From: Wuchereria bancrofti
Taxonomy: Eukaryota > Nematoda > Chromadorea > Rhabditida > Onchocercidae
Assembly: GCA_005281725.1 (NCBI GenBank)
Contig: SSBO01000001.1
Location: 4,696,399-4,760,398 of the forward strand
Length of the DNA: 64,000 nucleotides
Direction of reading: 5' to 3'
This document shows, piece after piece, positions 1-12,400 of the stretch (its first letter is position 1; every line of letters begins with the position of its first letter). The translations under genes and the position numbers were made by a program. The notes beneath the pieces are model-generated. The model was given only the letters and a program-made list of their open reading frames with translations. It did not search any database and was not told the origin of the DNA.

Positions 1-1940
1 GGATGGGAAACGAATGTTATATTCCGATTCATCTAATCATTAATTTGGTTTTTTTTCTGGGAAATATATCGTAGAAACTCGTTTCTTTTCTCTTTGCTTG
101 ATCTTCCTTCCAAGTTATTAGCAAAGATTCGCTTCCGAATGAGAATACTTTGAATATGAATTGCTTTTCACATCCATCATTGAGGCATCGTAATGAGTAT
201 TTGAATGGCATCCATCCTAAAACAGGATTATTATTAATGAGTAGTAATAGCAGGGGTGGCAGCGCCGTGGAGATGAAAAGCTAATAAGTTGGTCTTTTGT
301 TCACCGGAAATTAGTGGTACAAAGTTAATATGGTCTTTTGTTTTCTTTTTAACGATTTTGATGGATGGAAATATGCGAATTTGCTAATTGAATTATTGAA
401 AGTTTTTAATGAAAGTAATAATAGCTCAATAACGCAAGCCAAACTGTCCAAAAAGTATCAGTGCAAAATTCTGAAAAGGTATAGACGCATTAAAAGGAGA
501 GAAATCATTTTGTTCACTAAACTCACCCTCTCATTTCCTTTCCTTTCAGAGATTTGGAATAGGAAAATCTTGAAAAGAAACGCAAATTGTCAGTTACTGA
601 GAATTTATTTGAAGATATGGTTCTCCATCAGTCGATTCATTTACTAATAAATTTGTTGATCTGAATTTTAAATAACTGTTCTGATTCCATTAAGTGTAAA
701 ACGGAATAATCTTCAATTTGTAAATTGTTATTTTTCTGTTCTCAACTATTATATTATCGCTATATAAGGATTGAATAGTTACTCAAATGATCTATTAAGT
801 AAGAATAAGACTAACTTATAATTTAATTATGGCAAAGGATTAGTGGAAAGGTAGGGAAATTTGTCTTTTAATCGAAATAACTAAACTCTTTTAGAGCTGA
901 AAAACTAATTCAGTTATTTATTCCACATAAATATTTAGACACCTGGCAACAAACAAATACTTGCACTGATCTTCCGGCACTTCACGCTATGCAAGCCTAT
1001 ATCCCACATGTCCCGTTGTCGTGGCAGTTTTTCCCTTGTGCAGAAAACACATTTCCATAAACGTCGACCATATCTACTTAAGCATTCATTAATGAGCTAG
1101 AAAGGAAGGGAAGTACATCTTGATCACATCTGCTTTGATGGATCATTAAACAACTTTGTTTTATTCTTTATATTTATATTATTTGATGACAAATTTTGTT
1201 AAACTTCTAGAATATTCTTCCTACTTTTTTCCTTATTTTTCTGAATAATTTTCATACTTTTTTGCTTCCTAACGATATAATGCTCTCATTTTCTCCGTCC
1301 AACATTTCACAGTCTCAAAAATACTTCTTTCAAGATTTCTTGCACAAAATCTTTGCTATTATAGCAGTACACCTGCAATCTACATTTCTGCAATGTATTA
1401 CCTTCTGTTTTTAATTACATTTATGCTTTCATCTCTTCTATTGGGTAATAAAAATTGATTCAACTGCTTGAAAAAGATGCGAAATGAGAATATTCGTATT
1501 TTCATAATGGGAAACCAGTTTTAACATTGTACTGCTCTGAAGAACCATTTTTGGTCCGTCTTTGTAAAATTTTTTTCACAAAACTTATTAAAAACTTTTA
1601 ATTACTTTCAAATTTACAATAAATAGTTTAAGTTATATTTTTGATTCAATCAAAAACATCACCGCATTTGAAACACGATAAATTTATAGTTGATAGATGT
1701 AAGTGTAAACCATTAAACAATCAAACAAGAGAGAAAGCTGTGATCACTTCCAATTACCGATAATGTCGATGAAATACTATGGTACAATTTTATGGGCACT
1801 AAGGTGTTAATTAATATGGCCTAGCAAATTCACTAAGCTGCAATTAAAAAGTCGAATTTATGAAATCACGTCCTTTCTCCAATCTATGAGAACTTCAGAA
1901 GTGCTACCCAACTTTATGGGAAGCAGTTTCTTTTATTTGA

Positions 1941-1984
1941 AAGTATAGGTTGTAGCACTTCTGTCTGTGCTACAACCTATACTT
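1941..1984. repeat. Perfect 18-bp inverted repeat with 8-nt loop
   Basis: The left arm (1941-1958) and right arm (1967-1984) are exact reverse complements around an 8-base loop. A 12-base stretch at 1896-1907 is also complementary to 1952-1963, so an alternative pairing is possible. The stem is shorter than a normal microRNA precursor; a small fold-back element or a terminator-like structure are alternatives. Confidence 0.8.
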
Positions 1985-2754
1985 AGTGGAAGGCAAAAAC
2001 CAATCCTAAAGAGCATAGGTGAAAAAAAAAATGCTTGAGCAATGCACTTCATTTCTTCTACATTCTTTTCTTTTTATTTTTTACAATATTTATTAACAGC
2101 CGCATACCCAACATCCTTTCACTTCTCTTCACTACTGCTTAAATAATTTTAGAATGAAATCCATATCACATATCTTAGCTAAGGAATACAATTCAGTCCT
2201 TATAATCGTTACTCTTTCGACATTAAAATCATTTAGAATTCTGCATTCCTCAATAAAATAGGTAATCCCCCAATTCATTCCCCAATAATGGTGATTATGG
2301 TCATAGGAATTCATCACCGTTGTGCCAAGACCATTGTTAGATTCATTTTTATTAAGATTTTAATTTTGCTTTTCTTTCTGGCATGCATCTGTGTAGTTTC
2401 CTCCATTTATTCATCATATCAGTCGAAATATTTAATCATTAATTGATACTTTTGGACTGAATAAGATTCGATAAGGAAGATTTTGTAGCAGCCTTATAGT
2501 CACCGAATACCTAATCCAATCTAAGGATAGAAGACACTGATGACAAGCATATAACATCGTTCATTTGGTTTACTGAGGAACAGTTCTTCTTGCACTGAAA
2601 ATTATCCCACTAGCACAACTAACACATGGAGGAATGTTGATCGAAAATCCAAAGAGCAGAAGTTGAATCCACCGTTTAAGTCAAATCATCTCATTTCATA
2701 AATGAACAAGTTGTCATCAGTCCTCAATTTAAGATGTAATTTACTTTTTTTTGC

Positions 2755-2967
2755 TTACTTAGAACTTCCATACACGACGGTAAGCGATCTAATTACGATA
2801 TCTGAAGCATATTTCAAACGCACAGTTAAATAAAATCGATCAAACTTTTCAAGTCGAATCACTTTTTTTTCTTTTCCAGTGACATCAGTTTGCCACTGCA
2901 ACATCTGAGCGGCTTTGGCATGTCTGTAATTAGTTTCTTGTGATAAATTACTGGAAATTCCGCGCAT
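2755..2967 (-). CDS. Possible orphan exon, function unknown
   Basis: A 70-codon open frame on the minus strand, with lysine/arginine-rich and beta-like hydrophobic stretches and a donor-like GTAAGC at its end. I do not recognise it, and I found no neighbouring exons that would complete a gene. The + strand of the same stretch has a good acceptor (CTTTTCCAG at about 2872-2880), so it could equally be an untranslated exon of the CLASP gene or chance. Confidence 0.12.
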   Translation of the reverse strand: MRGISSNLSQETNYRHAKAAQMLQWQTDVTGKEKKVIRLEKFDRFYLTVRLKYASDIVIRSLTVVYGSSK

Positions 2968-3468
2968 CCTCTCTTGTCATATTAAATTCTCATGAGCAGC
3001 TGATATTTCATTTCGTACTTTATTTATTTTACTTTTCAATCTGTCCAGCTTTTATTTATATTTGTTTATTATATATTCATCAAATGATTTTTTAAAAAAT
3101 ATCCAAAATTTGATTGCTACATAAAATGAATTTAGCTAGCAAATTTTTTAAATCGAAAGAAAATAATTGGAGAAATTAATTTTACAGAGTCAGTAGTAAA
3201 AATAAATAGCAATGAATTGGCACTTTGTACCGCTGATAAGCATATAAAAAGTAAAAGTTACTAAGAAACAAGAAATCAGTCAAGAAGCATGTGAAAAAGA
3301 AGTTATATCGATGTTTTCATGTTTCTCATGTAAAAAACATATTATATGTTAGCGTACTGTCGACTATTTAACCTTCCTGTAACCTAACTGATAGACTTAT
3401 GCATATTTAAAATAAGTAATGAATGTTTTTTATATGTTTCGTATAATATAAGTTGAAAGGACTAAACA

Positions 3469-6400
3469 ATGAGTTGGCTTGGTGAATTACTGGAACAAAA
3501 TAGTTCGGATCCACGTGAACGTCTGGAACTTGGACAGCAGCTATTATCGCAGTTACAAATTTCAAGACTTTCGTCTGATTCCACACTTCTCAATGATTTC
3601 TGCGATTTAGTGGTGCAATGGTTATCCGGCTCTAATTATAAGGTTAGAGAAGTTTACAACAGTTATCCGGCTAATTGTAAGATTTCGTAACACTGCGATC
3701 TTGTTATGAATAATAGAAAGTATTTAGTTTTATTAATACTAAAATCTCTTTCTATAAATTCAATATGAGAAATTCTGCTAAAAGAAGACCTTTGTTGTTT
3801 CAGGTAGCCTTACTTGCAGTAGAAATTATTGATGTAGCAATTGAAGTGTCCGCAGATGTAATCTCACCGTATTTATTGGATCGGGTTAGAGCTCTAGTAG
3901 AACGTCTGGGTGATTCAAAACAAAGTGTACGTGAAGCTATGGTTCAACTTCTTGCTGCGCTCGCAAACACACCACATTGTAGTCCTCAGGTAAAGCAGAG
4001 TTTGGTTAGGGGGCGATAACAAAATTCATATTTCTGCTTTTGTTTATTACGTCTAAGACAGATCTTATATTCGTAAATCACTTACAACTTCTAATTATCC
4101 ATTTCCACTTGTTTATCCGGCTCTTCAGCATGTGCTATTGGTTGGAAATCGGCCGGGAGTCTCGGAAATTAATGCTTGTATCTGGCATGCCATTCGCTAT
4201 TTGAAAAAAATCTGCTGCAGTAAATTTTTCTTCGCTTTTATTGGACAATCCATTGGGCTTTTACTTTATTGTACTCTCTTTGTTATTTTGACAATTCAAC
4301 AGGCAACTCCTGATGCCTACATTCAGTTATTCAGCTAGAAGCAGTTCCTGATAATGCCTACATCGTTATTCTATTAAATCTTCCCACCAAGTTGTATCTC
4401 TTGGCTTGCCGTTTTATAATTTCCACTGAAACCAAAGTGGATGTTATTTAAATTGTACATTCTGACGTACAGGTAAAGTAATTACCTGATTTTATTTGAT
4501 CTGTCCAATTGCCTCTAATTGAATAACGATGTGCTCAGTGGAACTGATCACGAAAAACAATGACCGTATCGATAAAATAACTATGGTGTAAATCCCAAAA
4601 TGTCTACTTGACTCAAATGAACACCTGTCTCAATTCTTTTCAGACTGTCCTCGAAAAAATATCATTTGGATTAAATCATCGTCAGTGGTTAGTGCGTATT
4701 GGTACTATGCATGTAATCAAAGTGGTACTTGAACATCAGTAAGTTTTGTTAAACTTAAATTCAGGTTACATAGCCAATGTCTGCAAAAGATTTGATTAGA
4801 AATATTATTTTGCGACCGTCTCATCCCAAAAATAGTGTCAAAATTTATGCATAAATTTGTATTTTTTTCTCAAATCTTTCGGCTTTATTTTCAAAATGTC
4901 TAATTCCTTGTTTGACAAACTGAACTGTTAATTCTATTTTGAGTAATAGTAAAAGAAAAAAAAATGTAAGATCTTCGGTCACATTCTATCAACCTTTAAT
5001 GTCTTTTTATTTAAATCATTCCATTTGACATAATTTGTAGGCAGTGACCCTTTTTTCTTTATTCGCCCTCTTGACCTCAAAAATTCCTGTTCCACTGAAA
5101 TAAAAATTTGCATATTCAAAGAGGAATCCAGCAATCTATAAAAGTAATGCATTTATAAAAATAGCATTTATATATAGACCTATGTAATAAACGCATTTTT
5201 ATAGTGACGCGTCTTTAATCAAAATTGTTAGGTGAAATTTAGGTGAACGTTAGATGAATTTAAAAATAAAGTGTAAAGTTTATTTAATTGTATGAGATAT
5301 GAGAGTTATTTCTATAACGCATTAGGGCGATTAATAGAAAAACTTTGATTGTGTCGATATCAATTTCAGATGTGACAGGATCTGAGAAATAAAGAAATCT
5401 CTTTCCAAACTTTAAATTTCAGGAGGCGATTTGTGGAACCGCAGATACATCGAATGATCCCATCTCTGTGTCACCTGATGGTTGATCCGAATATTGATGT
5501 GAGGGAAGTAGCGGCAAGTACGCTAATTATTATATTCTGGCATTTGGGTGAAAACGTTTTGTCAAGTATCCGGAAACGACAGCTTATACCGGAACCAAAG
5601 TAAGTGCTTCTTATGAAAATCAGATAGTGTATGTTAGTTATAGTGTTTTGATTGCAGAACTAGAAACAGCTGCAGTTATCAGGATGATAAAAATTATTAT
5701 AGAAATAAACTGAAGTGATTAATCTACAATCATGTAAAATTGTTAAGCTTAGATGATAGTGTTGGTGCAAACATTACCATCAAAATAAAATTGCTGTAAT
5801 TTCCGAAAAATTAAGATTAATGTCAGTATAATTAATTGGTATCTAATACGTAATGTTTACGACAATGTCGTATGGTTAAGATATTCCACTAATTCTTTTG
5901 ATCCATGTTACATTTTGTTGAATAAGAAAACAGTGATTTGGTCCAGGAAAATCTTTCTATAGTCTTTGAAGCATCTTTGAACAATGACATTGGCAGGATC
6001 AGGTTTACCACTAATAGTCATTATTTTTTATAGAAAATGCTGTTTTACTCTTCTGTTTACTACTGGTTGGTCTTTCTCTCTATTTCCATTAAAAGTTAGA
6101 ATCGGTATTCTTTTAGAAATTGACTTGTAGAAAATGAATTGGAAAAAAAATTTGCAAGAGTAAATTTGTTTTTCTGATTAGTATTAGAGGAGAGAAAAAA
6201 ATTTCGCTAATAATTGAGTCGGTCAAAGTTTTTTTTGACAAGTTCATCAGCAATAGTTTTGAATTTCAATTAACTAGAGGGAGGAAGCGAGATGAAAAGT
6301 GATACTCTTTCTCCAAGGAATAGTAAGTTAATCCGCTCCCGCGGTACTAACGGAGGGAACGATATTGTTCACCGTTGCGCGTGATATAATAACATTCTTG

Positions 6401-9400
6401 AAATGTTATTTTGTATTCATGTGAGCAGTGCTTCGGACTAAACATGTAAACGACACTTATGAGTTCCTTTTCTCGTGATCCATATTGTAGGTATTTTTGG
6501 GAATTCTAAAACGTACACAATATTTAATGATTTTCACTTATATTACTGTAAGTCTCCTTTTTAAATTCGATTTTCTTTGTCAGATATCGCACAAATATGG
6601 ATATTTATAATAGAATTGCGCAAAATGATGTACAGTTTGTAAAAGGCTTGTTGATATCCCTATTGAAATGAGATGATACAGGTGAAATTATAGCTGTCGA
6701 TCCTTTCGCTTTTTAATACCTGTCCTATCAGTACCCGGCAATTTCAACATGCACAAATCGATTCCAATTAACGAATGACCGTCAAGTTAGTGCAGTAATA
6801 TACCTATGTCGTTGCGCCAATCAAAATCTATTTGTGCGTTTTGTACTAATTTCTCGTTCCCTCTTTCATAAATCTTAGGAATTTGAAGTGCTGAAGTGAC
6901 GCTGAACTGAGAGTCTGAATTAAGAAAAGAGTAAGCACATCCTGAACGATTGATTTCATATAGTTTTATTCTAAAATTAGTGGTAATTCAATTTAAAATT
7001 GATCAAGGAAGCTCGTTCCACTGTATGTATGTATGTATATAGACGTGGAAGGAATGCAGACCTTGGTCAGATTAACAGTAGTATTTATCAATTAATTAGT
7101 GCAAGAAGTGGTCATTACCAGTGGGGAGGGAGGTCATTACATAAAAGATAACTGATAGTACGATAGTACAGGTGATCAGTGGTATCTGCGTATTTCATTC
7201 TTAATCACTTTCACCTAACATTATCACTTAAAAAGCGACGTGTTCTGCTTATCGTCCTCCCTGTCGAATGGGTCCATTCTGCGTTTCATTTTCAGTTCCT
7301 AATTTTTTGTTGTTGCCATCTAAAGTATTATAAATTAGATTTATCACGATATGTCTATTTAAAAGATACCAGTCCCATGGGTAATGACGCCTGATGTCAT
7401 TTTTGTATTTTAGATGTTTCAAGTTAGTTTTTTGAACACCTTCAAGAAAGAGAAAAAGCTCTAGATAGAATGGTCAAATTTTCTGGAAGTTTGTTGTGAA
7501 ATTTATCGATTTTCCTATTTTCTATTAATAAAAATCACATGGAGTGTATCCCTTTCAGCTTATCCTTTCATAATAAGCAATTGTTATAAGAATCATATCG
7601 TGCTTATAATCTGAATATCCAAAGTTAGGAAAAGATTATTTTACCTACAATGATGAGGCACCTTGTGATGGTCTAAGGCATAATTCTGATAATAATAGAA
7701 AGGAAATTTCTAATGAGCTTGAAATGTATTTGCTTGATTTTAATACATATATATCGGGCATTTCACAATAGTATATTAAGAATGTCACTGCCGCCTCTCA
7801 ACAAATGATTCACCGATTCAATGAACGAAATGAATTGTTCTTTTTCTGATAGAAACGGAGGAAGTAGGGGAGAGGAAGATGATAAGATACATTTACAGCT
7901 GACATTTGCGTGATTTCCGTTGCGACCTATCTATTAATTTATTAAACTATTAAATTATTTTCTGTAGATGTATAATAAAAGTATTTACTTATTTTATGGG
8001 TATTTACTTATATTTGCTAAAGTAAACAAGTAATTAAAAATTTCACACCTAATTTTGTGGTAAAAAACAGCACTTTCGCTTAGCTTTAACTTAACGATAT
8101 TCAACGACTATTGATACTAACTCACTGAAATTTATTTCATGAAATATAATGATAAGAAGTTGAAAATGGTACGAGTAAATATTTATTTAGTAGAAAACAA
8201 TTTACTCACTTGCAAACAAAGTTAAAAGATTGTTTCCTTTCAATTCTGTCTGCTTATTCATTTTTCTGCTTAATTAAATTCTTACTGTGGTGGATAAGCC
8301 AAATTAACAAGCTTAATTGAACACTGTAGGAAATGATATGATGGAATGTACGATCCTGAAATTCATGACAATATTCATGAACCTTTTAACTTTATTAGAA
8401 ATCTTGAATAACTTTTTAATCTATTTATTAAAGTCACTTATATTTTAATGCATGTATTAATTTTGAGCATCTTTCCCGTATTTTCTCTTCCGTCACTCTT
8501 GAAAGATGAAAACAATTCAAAATTAAATTTGTGATAGAAAGAAGTGTAAAAGAAAAGCTTTTCTTTACCAAAACATTAATGGTCTGATGCATAGGACTGA
8601 TGCACATAATTGGTTTTAATTCTCAAATCAATATTGACTGCTTCGTAATACCGTAGTCAGATCAGTTTACAATGACCCAAAGTGTTGATTGTGCAAGAGA
8701 ATGACGAACTTTCTGCCAAATCTTAGTATTAACAAAAAAGACTTTATATCTAAAGCACTTACTTTAGGTTCCAAATGCTGATGACACGTTTTAACGAAGC
8801 GCAAATGGATGGTAACCATGTATCAAGCAATACACCGACTACGTCGCAACGTACCGGACGATCTTCACAACGATCACAATTGCCGCAAAAGCCTCTGTTA
8901 ACTCCAAGATGTAAGTTAAGATGATATATAATGAAGGAAAGGACTTTTTTCAGAATCCATCCGAAGAAGTCTAAAAAGAAATACTGGAAGAGTGGATTAA
9001 AATACTATATTCGAATTCATCGTTTGCAGCGACTAACTTCGTCAGTTTTCACAACAGTCACGTCAGACAATCTGTTATTTGCCTTCCCTTTCATTTTGTC
9101 CTCATTTATCATGTCTAAAGATCAAGGATTAGTGACCTGTTTAAAGAAGAAAAGATTCTTTTAACAGTACTTGTTAAGCACTCCTCCACGTAAATATATT
9201 ATAAAAAGGCCTCACGTTATCCCTCCCTACTTCCCACCTCTCCCTCACGACCACGCATTCTCGTTGGGTTTTCCGTGCAGGACCCTTCGGCTTTTAAATT
9301 TGCGCGCCTAATTTGTCTCATGAAGGCGGTAAAATTCAATTTGCTGCATGACATATGTGAGAGGCCGGTGTCACCTTCGTCTGGTGGTGGTAAACTAACT

Positions 9401-12400
9401 ACCCATTTATAGTCTAAGAATGAATTAGACGACTTAATTAGTTTCAAATCCCTTCAGAGTCGTTTCCATTTGTTTGACATCTTAAGAAACCATCAGTATC
9501 TTCCTTTTAAATTTTTTCAGTCTGTATTGTGTTGGTAGACGGTATGATATTTTGTATTTTCCCAAATGATAGCAAGAAATAATTTTTTCAAGAAATAGTG
9601 TCAAACACAGGTTGATAAGATTAGAAATCTCTTCCAGTCAGAATGATATCAATACTGAAGACGTAATAGAGATGAAAGGTCAAGTGATGTCTTCTTTGTC
9701 CTTCTGCAGCACGCGTGTGGTGCAGTGGACCCTCTGATATCTGATAGTCTACCTGTAGTTCTACAGCATTCTTCATTTCCTCCTCTTTATCTATTCAACC
9801 GTAAGGATGATTATCTTCACTGTATGGTTGTGATAATGTCGTAACACTGTCTTCCTAAAGATCTTCAAGTTATTTGTCTGTTTGCATGTCTTTTCAACCG
9901 ATTCCTATTTCGGATCCAAGTTGCTCGGTGGGCTGTCTTCTATTAGCTTCTATTAAGTTATGGGATTGTTGATATAATCTAATGTAGTATAAACCCGCTT
10001 TCGGGAGAGACAGATCTGACTACCATCTTGCAAGCCTGTTAACGATGTCATTCTGCTGTGAATATGCTGAGAAGGAATTTTCTAAATAAAAATTTAAGTC
10101 ATGGATTGTTGTCACTATCAAGAAGAATACACAAAGTCCGTATTTTGCAGCTCGGATTTTTATTTACTTAGAACTTACCAACATATGTTTCGGAAACCTC
10201 CTTTAATGACGTGTATTATTGGTAAGGTATTTTTATACCATGCTGGTAGCTTTCAATAGTTGAGATGTTATAGTCTTTCTCAGTTTTCTTCCAGTTACTG
10301 CAGTGAAAAGGGGATGTATTAATGGCAAGGAAATTAATTAAATAGTTTGGATGATTAAAGATTATTGCAGATTAAGAAATCCATATATGGATGTTTGAAT
10401 GTATGACGCATATTACGTACGTCATGATTTCATAGGACGAGATGTCATAAGTGTATGCTAGAGTTAATTTTTGGAAATTCCAAATTCCGTAACAGACTTC
10501 ATAAAATTGTTGGTAGTGAAGGATTCTGGTCTTGTTTTTAAAACTCAGCTTTCTTTGCTTGTCCTCTTAGGATTTGGTTCTTTTGAAAATTTCTTGCAAT
10601 ATCTGTTCTTATATGGTTGCCGAAAAATAATAGCTTTTATTCTGCTGTAAATTGCTATTTTCTAGATATCTTCTCTGCAGCATTGAAAGGAACAAAATGT
10701 TTCGTTTTTGTGTAAATTTTCGGAAAAGCTTGGAACCAGTTGTTGCTGAAGAGGTTTTTTAGGTATTTCAAAAAGGTAGTAAGGTGATAGAAACATTGAT
10801 GTGTACACTACAGAGAGGATCTTGTTCTTTTTGATGGACCTTTTTTGGTTTATTCTAGTAGCTAACGGTATTAGGCTTTTAATTAACTTACGCAATTGCC
10901 ACTTTTTAATGATGACCCCTCTGTCTAATATAGTGACTATTGCTGCAGATATAATATGGAATGTCCCCCAAATCTTTATTTCCATCTTTCATCAGGCGGT
11001 ATTATGCTGCACTAATTTTTTTATGAAATGGTGTTCTCAGTCGATCGGTCCTAGAATTTTCATTCGTTAGATACTAGCATATTACGTTATTAAATATTTG
11101 CTCCGCAATAGCAGTTCTCATCACTGATTACTGCTAATATCGTTTTAGATTATTACAATCGTTTCATTAGTAGTAATATATTACTGACAGAGTGGATTTA
11201 TTGAGTTTTTGCTGAGGAGCGACAAATTCTAACAAGGAGATGGAAAATTTTCATGAGTGACGTTTCGGCATTGAAGTCTGGCAGAGGCGCAGCAATTTTG
11301 TCGTTCTTTTGGACATTAAGATCTGTACTCCAATACGAATCAAAACGGTTATGGTAGTGAGAAATTCGGCGCAGTTCAAGTATATATACTGGATTTTAGT
11401 ACGAGTGCCCTTATAGACCTCTAAGAATTAATGCAATTTATTGTTTCATCATCGTTTGGTCCCTAGGATGTATATTCATATATAACCTTCACGTACGTTG
11501 AGATAAGTAACGTTTGTCCATGTGTTTTTTGGTGGTTTTAAGTGCCTAGACTAGTTCGGTTGCTGGACGTAGCGATGATGAGTGCTGCATACCCTTGTTC
11601 CATCTTCGCTACTGTCTGACGAGGGTATGTGCCCGCGAAAGTGAAATGCTTCTCTTGCTGCTTTGTTTCGACTCTTTTTCTTATCCGTGCATACATTCGT
11701 TTATTTGTTGGAAGGAAGCACTATCCTTGTAACTGCCGGAATGGGACTAGAGGGGTACACTATTGTAGTCTTTTATACATTATATGTATATATTTCATCT
11801 TGTAGGTGAAATCTTGTAGTTTTTTCAGTTGCGGAAGACATTAAATAAGGAACCTTTGGAAATTTTTGGGTCTTGAGAAGTTAAATAACGTTAGATTTTA
11901 ATGTTGAAAAGTTGGATGAAACTGGTTGGCGATGATAGTGATGATTTCTTTTCTTAGCAAACCGGGGCATGGTTGGCTCGCGTAAAGGACAACTGCTGGA
12001 AGAGCAAGAAAATTCCACTTCAGTACCAGCATGGCAACGAGCGAGCAGTGTGCCAGCCCATAAAAGACCACTTATTGTTTCTGCGAAAGGGTCTAGTAAG
12101 TTCACGTTAATTTCGAATTCATCTATCAGCCACATAGCAGCATCAGAAAACTTACTTTAGATTTTGGTGTCCATCTGTTTTGTTGAAAAACATTACCTAC
12201 ATAATGCCGCGAAAGATAAAAGACATTAGTCATTATTTTCTTTTATGAATCATACCGCAACGAATAGAATTCTTTGTTTTGCTTTTCGTCAGGCAGTGCT
12301 GGTTCTGTAAGCGATGAAGCTTTCCAACGGGCGTTCAATGAGGTTCCGAAGTGCAACGTATGTGCAGTGATTTTTCTTTACTTAGTTGAATGTGTTACTT

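Larger units (their letters stand above)
1..3468. other. Upstream non-coding region of the CLASP gene
   Basis: AT-rich DNA in which I see no convincing multi-exon gene. It contains a perfect 18-bp inverted repeat (listed separately) and a minus-strand open frame near 2755-2967 that lacks a family match. It presumably holds the promoter and 5' untranslated region of the CLASP gene that starts at 3469; no clear T-rich trans-splice acceptor lies just before that ATG. Confidence 0.5.

Noticed and set aside
4132..4338. Possible extra CLASP exon
   Set aside because: Exons 2 and 3 already join in phase with uninterrupted TOG sequence; including this frame would insert unrelated hydrophobic residues.
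7021..7040. Short GTAT microsatellite
   Set aside because: Only a few units; common in AT-rich nematode introns and without visible function.
10662..11070. Overlapping open frames on both strands in CLASP intron 5
   Set aside because: Low-complexity hydrophobic translations without splice sites or family similarity; the CLASP phase already joins across the intron.
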